A DNA stretch of 64,000 bases. Source: Ilex aquifolium. Lineage: Eukaryota > Streptophyta > Magnoliopsida > Aquifoliales > Aquifoliaceae. Both the position numbers and the translations under genes were made by a program. Shown here in pieces: positions 37,557-48,600 of this stretch. The number at the start of each line of letters is the position of its first letter. Positions within the stretch are counted from its first letter, which is position 1. Below the pieces are notes generated by a model. That model saw nothing but the letters and a program-made list of their open reading frames with translations, made no database searches and was not told the origin of the DNA. Location: positions 1,074,501-1,138,500 of the forward strand of contig OX637395.1 in NCBI GenBank assembly GCA_951799425.1. Reading direction: 5' to 3'.

Positions 37557-37989
37557 TCTATATAATAAAGTAGTTTACAATTCAAATCTTAAAAGATAAA
37601 CAAAATGACTTTTACTATTCGCGATTGAGATCACTTTAAATTTTATTTTAAAGTTAATCTAACGGCTAGTATTAATACCTTAAATTTAATAGTAAAAATA
37701 GGCCCCTAAGGGTGTGTTTGGAGTGATTTTTTTAAAAGTACTTCTAAAAATTATTTCTCATAAGTACATTTAAAAAAAAAATAGTGTTTGAAATTGTCTC
37801 ACCACTACCTCTACCACCACCACCACCGTCGCCGCCACCACCACCATCGTCGTCGTCGTCGCTATAACTGATACTTAAATTTTTTTATCTCTCCTCTATG
37901 TTTGTGATTTGATTTTGGATATTAATACAAATATGTTTAGTATTTATCATTTTTTATTACACTGTATCTTCAGGCACATGCAATAACTA
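37557..37989 (+). mobile_element. Non-autonomous Helitron-like element 1 of array
   Basis: Starts TCTATATAATAAAGTAG after an A. Ends with hairpin-like TGTATCTTCAGGCACA, then TGCAATAACTA, where the final G of CTAG is replaced by the next element's T. The middle holds a CCA/CCG/GTC-rich stretch at 37800-37866. No RepHel coding sequence. Confidence 0.7.
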
Positions 37990-38520
37990 TCTAAATAATA
38001 AAGTAGTTTACAATTCAAATTTCAAAAGATAAACAAAATGACTTTTGTTTTTCGCGGTTCAGATTGTTTTAAATTTTATTTTAAAGTTAATCTAACAGTT
38101 AATATTAATACCTTAAATTTAATAGGAAAAATAGGCTCCTAAACGTGTGTTTGGAATAACTTTTTAAAAGTACTTTTAGAAATTATTTCTCATAAGTACT
38201 TTAAAAAAAAAAATAGTTTTTGAAACAACCACACACTACCTCTACAACCACCACACCCACCACCACCACCGTCGCCGCCGCCATTACCGTCGTCGCCGCC
38301 TCCACCATCGCTGCCATTGCCGTCGCCACCAAGGTCATTGCCACCCACCACAACCATCACCGTTTCCTACCACCACCTCCTCTCATTCCCACTACAACCG
38401 ACGCTTAAATTCATTTATCTCTTCTCTATATTTATGATTTGATTTTGGATGCGAATACAAATATGTTTATTGTTTACCATCTTTTATTACTATGTGTCTT
38501 CAGGCACAGACAATAACTAG
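37990..38520 (+). mobile_element. Non-autonomous Helitron-like element 2 of array
   Basis: Begins TCTAAATAATAAAGTAG immediately after element 1. Ends GTGTCTTCAGGCACAGACAATAACTAG-type sequence (hairpin stem TGTGTC/GGCACA, loop TTCA, then CTAG at 38517-38520). The CCA/CCG-rich interior is at 38230-38400. Left and right non-repetitive parts match elements 1, 3 and the 60.9 kb copy. Confidence 0.75.
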
Positions 38521-39520
38521 GCTATATAATAAAGTAGTTTACAATTCAAATTTCAAAAGATAAACAAAATGACTTTTGCTTTTCGTGGTTCAGATCACTT
38601 TAAATTTTACTTTAAAGTTAATCTAACGGTTAATATTAACAGCTTATATTTAATAGGAAAAATAGGTCCCTAAGAGTGTGTTTGGAGTGATATTTTAAAA
38701 GTACTTTTAGAAATTATTTTTCATAAGTACTTTAAAAAAAAAATAGTGTTTGAAACCGCCTCACCACTACCTCTACCACCACCACCGCTGCCGCCATCAC
38801 CACCACCATTACCCTCGCCGCCACCACCATCACCACCACCGCCACAACCCCCACCACCGCCACCGCCACAACCCTCACCACCGCCACCACCACTACTGCA
38901 GCCATCGCCACCACCATCGCCGCCATCACCACCACCATTACCCCCGCCACCACCACCATCACCACCACCGCCACCGCCACAACCCTCACCACCACTGCCA
39001 CCACCACTACTGCAGCCATCGCCACCACTACCGCCACCATTACTACCGCCACCACCACCGCCGTCACCGCCACCACCACCATCGCTACTGTCGCCACTGT
39101 CGCCGTCGCCATCACCACTACTGTCGCCGTCGCCACCGCTGCCATTGCCACAGCCACCGCCACCACCACCACCGCCATTACCACCCCCACCGTCGCCACC
39201 CCCACAGCAACCACCACCGCCACCGCCTCCACCGCCGCCGCTGCCGCCGTCATTACCATCATCGTCACTCAAAACCCATCACCACCATCACCATTCCCAC
39301 CCACGACTGCTACCACCACCACGGTCATCGCCTTACCCACCACAACCATCACCGTCTCCCACCATCACCATTGTTGTCCACTACCGCTCATCCTCATTAC
39401 AATCGATACTTAAATTTATTTATCTCTCCTCTATGTTTGCGATTTGATTTTGGTGTGTGAATAGAAATATGTTGACATTTTTTTTATTACTCCGTGCCTT
39501 TAGGCACGGGAAATAAATAG
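38521..39520 (+). mobile_element. Non-autonomous Helitron-like element 3 of array
   Basis: Begins GCTATATAATAAAGTAG (TC changed to GC) directly after element 2. Ends with a perfect hairpin CGTGCC-TTTA-GGCACG, then GGAAATAAATAG (CTAG decayed to ATAG). Its interior CCA/CCG tract is expanded to about 650 bp, doubling the element's length against its relatives. Confidence 0.72.
38756..39412. repeat. CCA/CCG trinucleotide tract inside Helitron 3
   Basis: Imperfect CCA, CCG, TCA and CTG triplets with higher-order repeats. CCACTACTGCAGCCATCGCC appears twice (near 38890 and 39004). Long frames open in several phases (Pro-, His-, Gly-, Ala/Val-rich) are a by-product of triplet composition and not evidence of a protein. 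Confidence 0.9.
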
Positions 39521-40164
39521 TATATATATATATTATATATACAATAATTTTATATAAAAATACAATGATAAAATATGTATTTATATATATATTTCTTAAA
39601 AAAAATTTAAAAATAAATAAATAAAAATAAACAGGTAAACTCGTAACTTGACACGACACAATTAGTTAAATGAGTTGAGTTAGTTTGACTAATGTTCGAC
39701 ACAAATCAGTAATGACTCAACACGAATCTGACACGACACGACTTGATTAGTCATTTTTATTTTTCATCCATCCAACCAAACACAAAGGAAGGAATGTGTG
39801 TCATTCCTACTTTCTTTCTTTGAAGGATAGAAAATGTATCTCTCATATTTTTCATCATTCCTACCAAACGGAGCATTAGATAATTATTGGCTTACATAGA
39901 GGAAAATTAGATGGTTATTTACTTACGTGGAGAGCGAATTATTAATTTTTGTGGGTTTTATTTATTTACTTTATTTTAATATTATTAGTTGGTGATACTA
40001 CTTCAGCATTATCACGTAGTATTATCGTTGTAATAAATATTTTCTCCTTTTTTGAACGAAAAAGCTCCGAAGTACCATCTCTTTCCCCCAACATTTTAGA
40101 ATATATATATATATATAAGAACCTTTATTTTTAGCACCTAAGAGATAGTCGTGTCATTTTACAA
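39521..40164. other. AT-rich spacer
   Basis: TA-rich right after the Helitron array, then a dispersed repeat with CACGACACGACTTG-like motifs (39640-39750) also seen near 18270 and 27420. No gene recognised. Confidence 0.5.
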
Positions 40165-40326
40165 ATAATAATGTTATTTGGACATAATTTATTAAGATAA
40201 TTTATTGATTTAATTCATTATAATCATTGAATTGATCGTAGGTCTCAAAAAAAATATTGAGATCTACTATCAATTCAATGATTATAAATAATTAGATCAA
40301 CAAATTAAGTTTAAATAGTGTTACTC
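40165..40326. mobile_element. Degenerate MITE related to the 180-bp family
   Basis: Left ATGTTATTTGGACATAATTT and right AAGTTTAAATAGTGTTACTC are imperfect inverted repeats around a palindromic core (CATTGAATTGAT...ATCAATTCAATG). No convincing target duplication. Confidence 0.55.
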
Positions 40327-40455
40327 TTTTTCAGAAGTCGGGGCAGTAATGTGTTATTTTGACAAAAATTCAGAATCAATAGATGGTTTGGCAAAATCAA
40401 TGCGTCTTCATCAGAATTTGGGTTTTATATATTTATGTGGGGTGTACTTCAACAA

Positions 40456-40523
40456 ATTTTTTGTAGAACATTGGATTGGTCTGACTTATTATCAATAAAC
40501 CCGGTTCTACTTCCGGCAAACAC
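40456..40523 (+). tRNA. Decayed tRNA-like relic
   Basis: AGAACATTGGATTGGTCTGA, TTATCAATAAACCCGGTTCT and TTCCGGCAAACACA parallel the 37.1 kb relic, but with disrupted acceptor and T stems. It lies 130 bp from a MITE, as the 37.1 and 27.3 kb relics also lie near one. Non-functional. Confidence 0.4.
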
Positions 40524-40629
40524 ATTTTACTTGATCTCTTTTTTTTATGGGAAAGATAGAACTTGGGTCGTGTCATTGAACACGGTTGTTTATGTTTTAT
40601 AATTTTATATGATCTGGTTTAACAACAAA

Positions 40630-40701
40630 GCGTTTGTAGTCCAACGGTTAGGATAATTGCCTTCCAAGCAATAGACCCGGGTTCGACTCCCGGCAAACGC
40701 A
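40630..40701 (+). tRNA. tRNA-Gly (UCC)
   Basis: A 72-nt cloverleaf. Acceptor stem GCGTTTG/CAAACGC is fully paired, the D arm carries AACGGTTAGGA, and the anticodon stem ATTGC/GCAAT has loop CTTCCAA (anticodon TCC at 40663-40665). The T arm is CCGGGTTCGACTCCCGG and the discriminator is A. Internal A- and B-boxes are intact and a T run follows. It reads the GGA glycine codon. Confidence 0.92.
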
Positions 40702-40704
40702 TTG

Positions 40705-40720
40705 TTTTTTTTTTTTTTTT
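40705..40720 (+). terminator. Pol III terminator of tRNA-Gly
   Basis: A run of 16 T starts 4 nt after the tRNA 3' end. Confidence 0.9.
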
Positions 40721-41265
40721 GGTAATCTCTGTAAGTGTAACTCATATATTTTAACTTTTTAGTTTTTAACGGTTAAGAGGGAGGATACAAAGAGCACTAT
40801 ATTCCAAATGGACACATCAATTGGTTTAGTTAGAAACGGTTATGCAAAATGAAGAGAGAATAAGTCAATTATATACGCTACCCATCAATCTCAACAGTGC
40901 TGGGTTTTTGCATAAGCTTGAAAACAACAAATACATTAGACATGGGAATGAAAATTGAAATAATCATCCTGAAAGAATTCATTATAAACACACCCACGGT
41001 CCGAAAACATGTCCAAAGTATGCAAAAAGATTTACAAACCAATATTTTTACTATGCGTCGCCTAATGTTTGCGAACTGTTCCATTCAGGAAATAGCTGCC
41101 ATTGCTTGTGTACTTGCCAGAGCCTTTGAGCACCAAACTGAGATGATTGGTAGTGGAAATTGAAATAATGGTTCACCACACACATAATGTTTGGTTCCAC
41201 GAAAAAAAAATCACAAGGTTCCTCAACTTATCTCTTGTAAGTTGTAACAAAGGTGATCCAATTCA
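40721..41265. other. Spacer between tRNA-Gly and RGXT-like gene
   Basis: Contains the 3' flank of the minus-strand xylosyltransferase gene. Short frames at 40878-41163 on both strands show no domain. No separate gene recognised. Confidence 0.5.
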
Positions 41266-44200
41266 TTATAATCTACCAAGTGGGGACTCCGGGGCATGAT
41301 CATCCACCAACCATAGGCCAAAATCGTGGAAACGCTTTATCTTTTTCTCAAAACCAGTGATATAATTGTTGTGAATGATGACATGCATTCCCTTAGTTTC
41401 CTGCACCCATGTCTGGTTTTTGAAGTATAATCCACCTGTTGGAAATGCTGCCTGAGGGAGCAAATAGAGGTCCACCTGCAGCAATTTCTTTCATAAATGA
41501 GCTACTTTTCACTGTGTACAAGGCAACAAAAAATAAGCATGAAATCATCTGAACTCTGAAGTATATTTTCAAGTTTCAAAGAATTTTTGGACATGACTAA
41601 AGCCTGCAGGGGGAACAATTAGGGCCTGGAAGCTTCATCACCAGAGAGAACAAATTTCTCAATCTTCCATAGAAAACTTGACTTTTCTACAGTACGTCAA
41701 AAATGAGAAATTCTACAGTAGCACTGGGGTTGGAATCCTACCTCATAGGACAACCATGAATATCTATCCCATAAGGCAATTTCAGTTCTTCGAAATCGAG
41801 GCTCGAGTTGGCCTGAACCCATCTTACAATAATCACTTTTGTAGGAAGAAGTGTATATTCTATTTTCACTAAAGGAATTAGGCACATTCCTGGTTCTAAG
41901 TCAGAATAATACATTGATTCTATGTCTTTGATGAATGACCTCAACTTTGTGCCTTCATGAAATAGTTTAGACAGTGGCTCATGGTAATTCTTTAATTAGG
42001 CATAACCCTAACCTGCTTTCTCAGTGGCTGCTTTCAGCAATTCATCAAACTAAGCCTCCCAAAAAGTTTGAGTTTAAAAATAAACCAAGCAGCAGAAATA
42101 AGAATAAAAACAGAAAATACCTGTCCAGCAGTTTTGTTTAATGCCCAGTTAAAGGCAGGCTGGTCATTTGCTTTCTTTGCTTTGGACCATGGCTGAGCCT
42201 GAAGTTCTTCAATCCACTTCTTCATAACTAGTTTTGCTCCACTAGTAGGCCGCAGATAAATCATGCAGCTGCAAATGTAAGTCCGCCCCTTCTTTCCTGG
42301 AGGTGGCAAATTGTGAGTATGTTTCAGAGGTTTCACCTGGTCGTCCCAAAGGAGACAATACGAGAACAGCGCTTTCATCATTTAATACTCAAGAATGCTC
42401 ACTAAAGGAATGAATTATAAGCCTACAAGGGCAGGGAGCAGTGTCAATCAGTGTATTTAAATCAGCTAATTATGTAGCATGTGAGCAGGATAAATTGGTG
42501 CACTCAAATCAACTTAATCTGACGATGTTGTAGGGAGTTATGATACTTTGATCAGGACTTATACTGCATTAACTAAACAGATACATAGAGTGACAGCATC
42601 AACTCCAACCATGCTTTAATCTAAGTCCATCATTTAGAAAATTCATACGAGGTGGAAAAACAATTTCTAGCATATGGTATGCATCGTCTGCCAAGTTCTT
42701 TTTGAACATTAAGTTATATTTTGACAGCTTATGTCCAGCATATCTGCTACCCCTGTTTTATTTTTGATAAATAGCATAAATCTGACTTAAGTAAATTCGA
42801 AAGTAGAGGTAAAGTAAAGATATATACTGCCAGCCATATCATCTGTGAAATACACATCATGCTCCCCTTGCAAATAAGGAAATGGATCTGCTAACCAGAC
42901 CATATCAACATCATTGTACATAACATTGTAACCAAGCTCCAGAATCTGCAGTAGATGGCGTGGCCTCCGGGATGTAAAATTGAAGAACCCCTGTAATATT
43001 ATCTCAGTGTTATTTCCAATGCACAAAACCAATAAATCATGATGCTGAAGTAAGCAAGAAAAAGTTAAGCATATATGTCAGGGGGAGCTTCAATGTTCGC
43101 AATGGCTTGTTCGGGAAGGAACACTACCACAAAGGAAAACTCCCATAACTAAGGCTATGGCTATGTATGATCGTGAATGTTGTTGGACACTATCCTATAA
43201 AAACAAGTAAAAAAATGCCAGAGCAAAGCTAGTAGGTGCAGTTAGTTCTTGGAGAGTGACAACTGACAACCTTCTTAAAACATGGATGTTTAATTTTGAG
43301 GAAATGCAAACTTGTTCACCTAATCTATCTGTATTCTTGTGCTACGAGCACGGAGGGCACAGGGGTTTCCAAATAGATAAACCTGAAAAGTTCAAAAGCA
43401 ACAATCCTTAATGAAAGCTTGTCTCATGACATCCTCATTCAAGCCAATTCTAGCCAAAAAAGAGAAAAGGGGGGGGGGGGGGGGGGGGGGGGGTGGTTGT
43501 GGCCCTGAATCACTAAGTTAAAATAAGCATTCATCAAGAGCAGGGGCGGAGATGCAATGCCGTTGCCCTTGTCAGGAGTAGTTTCACAACAGGAAAATTT
43601 AGCAATTGAAATACACGTCAGGAGGGGTTTGAACAGGACTAGTAGAGATCTAAGCCATCTCATTTTTTTTTTTTTTTTTGGAACAGAACTACAACACAAC
43701 TCCTTAAAAGGAGAAGTGCAGTAGAACTTTATAAACACACTCACACACCCAGAGGTTACCCGATTGCAACGAATAGAAACAACATCAAGCACATATCACA
43801 CAACTTCAATACAATAATAAGAATTACATACTATTAAAATCTGCACAAAATAACCAAATACCCACTTGTCAAAGAACCCAAAAAACATATACCTGAGACC
43901 CAAACTTATGAGCAGTCTGAGCATCCGGCGCCGGCGGAACCAGCACAGCATGGCCAGGCCATTTCTCATTAACCTTATACAGAGTCGCATAATCCTCCGC
44001 GATCACAAGCACCTTCTCCTGATGCTTTTGCCTAACTATACTAATCAACCAGTTATTCAGAAAGGGCAAGTAAGGCTGACTCACAGCACAAACAATTACA
44101 GTCCCATTCTGGGCTAGATTCGTCACCGCCTCGGATAATGTGTAGTCCTTCCACTTTGAGTCTGAGAGTTTGGAATTGGTACTGAAGAGACCTTGGGGTA

Positions 44201-44375
44201 TACTAATCCATGGGAAGAGAACTCCGAGGAGTACAAGGAGGATCAAGAGGAGTAAGAAGGTGGTTCGGCTGAGCATGGTGGTGGGTTTTTGGTAATCAGT
44301 TGGAGATCGAGGGGATAACGAGTATGGATCCGACAGAACACTGTGAAGTGGCCTTTGATGTAAAAATCCTGACAT
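41266..44375 (-). CDS. RG-II alpha-1,3-xylosyltransferase (RGXT/MGP4-like, GT77)
   Basis: The exons are 44375-43893, 42990-42828, about 42336-42121 and 41475-41266, making about 356 residues. The N-terminus MSGFLHQRPL precedes a type II membrane anchor at about residues 38-55 (FLLLLILLVLLGVLF). The lumenal domain carries NGTVIVCAVSQPYLPFLNNW, VLVIAEDYATLYKVNEKWPG, the DVD motif in YNDVDMVW (188-190), PPPGKKGRTYICSCMI, KKANDQPAFNWALNKT and IIHNNYITGFEKKI. This is the RGXT/MGP4 group, Golgi enzymes that add xylose to fucose in pectic rhamnogalacturonan II. The exon 2/3 join is problematic: the donor GGCA/GTATAT and the natural acceptor CCAG/GTGAAACC differ by one base of phase. An upstream AG near 42373 restores frame by adding about 12 residues. 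A start 5 codons earlier (44390) is possible. Confidence 0.85.
43469..43493. repeat. G25 homopolymer in RGXT-like intron
   Basis: Twenty-five consecutive G (C on the transcribed sense strand) inside intron 1. Length is error-prone in assembly. A single hAT-like end motif (CAGGGGCGGAGATG) lies 50 bp away at 43541. Confidence 0.9.
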
Positions 44376-45661
44376 TGTCCTCGCAATCACTAACTGCTAA
44401 TTGAGAAACACATCAGAACAGATCTATATCCATGTACAAGTGAGCTTATAATGAATATCAAAAGTGAGAATTTTAGGGTCTCAACAAGATTGAAGAAGCA
44501 AGTCGCTAAGTAGTTCACCGAGGGAGAGTGACGATCAGATCTACGGAGGCATGCTGTTCTGTAGTGGCTTTCGGTTATATTGGTGGTAGAGGTAGAGCAA
44601 TTTCTGTACGCTGGGCCTTTTGAGGAGTATTGGGCTTGCGATTGAAAAATCAACTCTCTATTCTACCTAGTAGATAGAGAAAATCTATACTAGTAGATTT
44701 GACATCTCATTGTGAAATATCTACATTATTCTTTAATAATCCTAAATCTCTCATCTTGGTATAATTATATTCTTATTATACCTATTTATTTTATTCCATA
44801 TCTCTCTTTTGTAATTAGGCATACAAATGTCAGGTGCAATCGCCTCTAATTCTAATAAATTATGATTCATGGGTTCAGGGATATTACCGGCCTAACACAA
44901 CTAACACTTATGTAGGTTGTCATGACCAATGTGTTGCTCCTGATCATACTTTCAAACTAACTGTTACACACATGCTATAAACATACGATTTTGTTAGTCT
45001 AATAAAATAACGTGACAGTAACATGAGATCATTTGATCCACAAGGAATCACTTCTTCAAATCTCTTTTCCATCTCTTCCCTGTGTATTACCAGTTTATAA
45101 GACCCTTAAACATACAAGTACATATGTAAATCAAGTTCAAAGAACATCTCAAGCCAACATCTAATCTGCATGAAAACGCAGTGGTAAGTGTCTGTATTTT
45201 TTTTATTCTGATAAGTAGCTAGTTTGCTGAGCTCCTCGTTCCTCTGCACAAGTATCTCAATAACCATCGCCATAACCATTCAAAGGCTTTCATCGAATAT
45301 CAAGCAACTTTCACAATAACACTACCAAACTCTTACATGTACACAAGACAAAGATTGAAATAAATAGTCATCAAGGAGTTATTTTATACAATCGTTCTTC
45401 TGGAGAATTCACTTGATAAGCAAACAAATCTCGTGATCTTCGCTACGAGTCATATACAATTTCTGCTTGTTATTAACTGCCAAACAAAAGGGTTCGGCAG
45501 TTGCGGATTAATTTTGAAGAACCAATGAATGATCAAGGAATAAATTCACTTTATCAACAGGTGCAAACCAACCCCCCCTCCCCCCTTTTCCAACCCCCCG
45601 AAAAAATAAAACACAATCGATAAGTTAGGTGGCTGCCATTTTCAACTTGCGACCTGAGGAT
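44376..45661. other. Spacer between RGXT-like and ABIL1-like genes
   Basis: The first 250 bp are the xylosyltransferase leader and promoter. About 45100-45660 is probably the 3' UTR of the ABIL1-like gene. No other gene recognised. Confidence 0.5.
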
Positions 45662-48600
45662 TCATGAGACAGGGGAGGTCTTCAGTTTCGATGTCTTCTG
45701 TTTAACAAAGAAAGCAGAAAGCACACTCTTGCTGCGAACTGGGGCACGGACAATCTCACGTCGAGGTGGGTTATCAAATGATCGGAATCCTGTCAACGAC
45801 TTGGAGCCATGCTGAGAATCCTACAAAACAAACACCTATTCATTAACTTTATGTCTATTTCTCATCCAACAGGCATTCAAGAAACACATCTGCTTCCAAA
45901 CTAATGAGCACGCAATAAAAAAATCTGACAGTTATCAGTGTTATAACTAATAGACATTTTCTAGATACAAGTACAACAACTGCAAGTCAGATTATCTACG
46001 CCAAGTAATATTTGAAATTATGAATGACATTCATTGGAAAACAGAAATAACAAGTAGATGAACATAGAAAAAGCTGCAAAAATTCTAACTCGGTCTTCCA
46101 CAATATATTATATAACAAAAGTCCAGAGGTGTCTAACAATAAATTAAACCTGCTTGCAAAGAAGTATTTACGGACAAGGAACATGTACCAGATTCACAAC
46201 CAGCATCTGGAAATCACCACCTAACAACAACATTTCCAGCTTGAACTTCTCTAGACTTCTCTGCAAATTTCTGTACTCATAATATGCCAATTAGCAATTC
46301 CCTATTTCTTATCCAGTTCCTTGATTGGAATAATTTGAACCAGTTTCCTTTTGATCCTCCTCACCTCCATAAGGAGACTACTCTTTGCTTCCTTTTTAAT
46401 TTATAGACAGCTATTCTGAGTGATTCGCTCTTCACCAGGAAGTTCAAATAGGAATTTCTTTCAGCAGCACCACTGGCCATGACCTCAACAGATTTTGTGA
46501 CATGCTATTATCAGATGAAATATCTAAGAATACATTTTTTTGTTTTCTTTAAGCATATTGGAATCTAGTAATACATCCAAACATTTTCATCTGGCAGTTT
46601 CCCAAGCACACATATTCTTGACATCTAGAATCTCCAGCAATAGGTCAATAATTCATGGCTTCAAAACTGAACTTTATCAGAGAATGACAATGAACGAGGA
46701 TTAATCACCTTTCGTCACAATCTTAGACTTCAAAGTTGAAGATAAATGTTCCACTCTCCCAATGTCAACTTCAAATCATCAACCACAGTTGAAATGCTAC
46801 TTCCATGCCAATTAATCACATGAAAATTCCATATCATCCTCACCTCAAGCAATAGCCTACCAGAGCATAGCCCTATGCTTGGAATCTATTTTGACTTCGT
46901 CAAGGTGTGTGGCTCTTTCACTGCCAAAACAATTATTCAAGGGGAAAAGAAAAACACTATATTGATGCAAGCCTATTATCCACAAAAGAAATATCATGGC
47001 TTTAATGAAGTAGCATCTTGACTCATGCCTTCATCTTGTACCATTCCCACTCCGAAACACCTTAGATTTCAAGGCTGTATTATTACAAAACTGAGCTGTA
47101 ATCAATAAACTCATTCCTTAGATAACCCTTAATTTTCCTCCACCCTCCTCGCAATACATATCTTCAAATTTGGCTTCTATACCTTTCTTTTGTAATTGGG
47201 TTTGAAGAACTGTGGGAGAGTCGATTAAAGTTGTTGTTTCCAGTAAGGCTCTTGGAGCACCAGAGCTAAGAGCATAATTGAAGGTTCATTGTTGTGTTGC
47301 TCAATACTATGAGAATTTGATGGTGGAAGTGATTTTCTTGTTAGTGATGACGCTATATAGATTATAGAGGTTGTCAGCACTAAGAGAAATATTACAATTA
47401 GAGGAGCCTGATAAATCTGATCCAAATGCCAAAAGTTCAACCATTATGTACTGATTAAGAATATGAGGTAATAGCCCATCAACTTGCTAAGGAAGGCTGC
47501 CATACAAAACTTATGTTTCTTTTTAAAAGGACACCAACAAGACTAAAAGTCTCCCTCTGTGTAACTGGACTTTCTTCTTATGGAATATTAAATTAAGACA
47601 CTCTTCTTCTCTTTTCTCCTCCTCCTACCTGCTAGTGAAATACATTTGAACCTTTCTAGAATTTATTCCAGGATTTTATATCTACCTTTCATCGCCTAAT
47701 TATCTATTACATTCCCATAAACGAGTAGGAATCCATGTGAAATCACCAAGGTAGCTTCTCCAAAGGAAATAAAAAGTGCAAACAAACCCTGACAAAACTA
47801 ACTACAACATGTGGTACCCTTAAAAAACACCTTGTGTGACTTTACCCAATCAAAAGCAAGCTAACAAGAAAAAAGAGGAAAGTGGAACTTGTGCACGAAG
47901 CATTGTTTTTCACTTTGCCTGATCAAGCCTTGGTATAATTCTCAGTCTTCACTATTGGTTTGATCAAGTCTTGGTATTATTCTCAGTCTTCATTACTGAC
48001 CTGATCAAGCCTTGGTATAATTCTCAGTCTTCACCATAGGAAATTTAGGTTAAGAAGTTGCAAGAATAGTTTGTGCATTTAGACCCAAGGGTTGTGTTTT
48101 ATAACATGAGCCTTATCTTGGTCAAATTGTGCGCTTGTGCATTTTAGGAAGTCTAGTCGAACTGTCGAAGTATTCTAAACTCACTTGGGCATCAAGTCTT
48201 TTGGCCACCAAATTCTTCCTGATCCTCAAGTATTGGACTCTGTATGATGTAATGGCCTCCTTTTAATAGTAAAGTGGATTGTCAGAGTTGCTTTGTGTGA
48301 TTTTCAAATCCATTGCAAGGATGAAGCATGACTCTACTTCTTCCCTTTCACCTTCTCCTTTTCCTTCTCTTTTATCTTGAAGCAGTAGTCACAGCTCAGA
48401 GTTTGGCGCCCAGAAAAAAGCTTCAACATAGCCACTAAAATTTTTCTTTCCCCTTCCAATATGATGCTTGCCAATTGGTTTTGGGGTGGGTGCTTTTAGT
48501 TTGAGGAAAGCTTGCGAAATTACGGTCCTAAGAGGTGGAAGAGTAGTGGTAAACTTTAGGGATGAAAAGGGATTGATATATGCATGGGTTTAAAGTGTTA

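Noticed and set aside
38720-39460. Long proline-, histidine-, glycine- and alanine/valine-rich open frames on both strands
   Set aside because: All frames are open because of CCA/CCG triplets inside a Helitron-like element. There is no signal peptide, promoter or codon structure of a gene.
47920-48034. Short regularly spaced repeats considered as a CRISPR-like array
   Set aside because: Units are contiguous 41-bp tandem copies without unique spacers, inside an intron of a plant gene.
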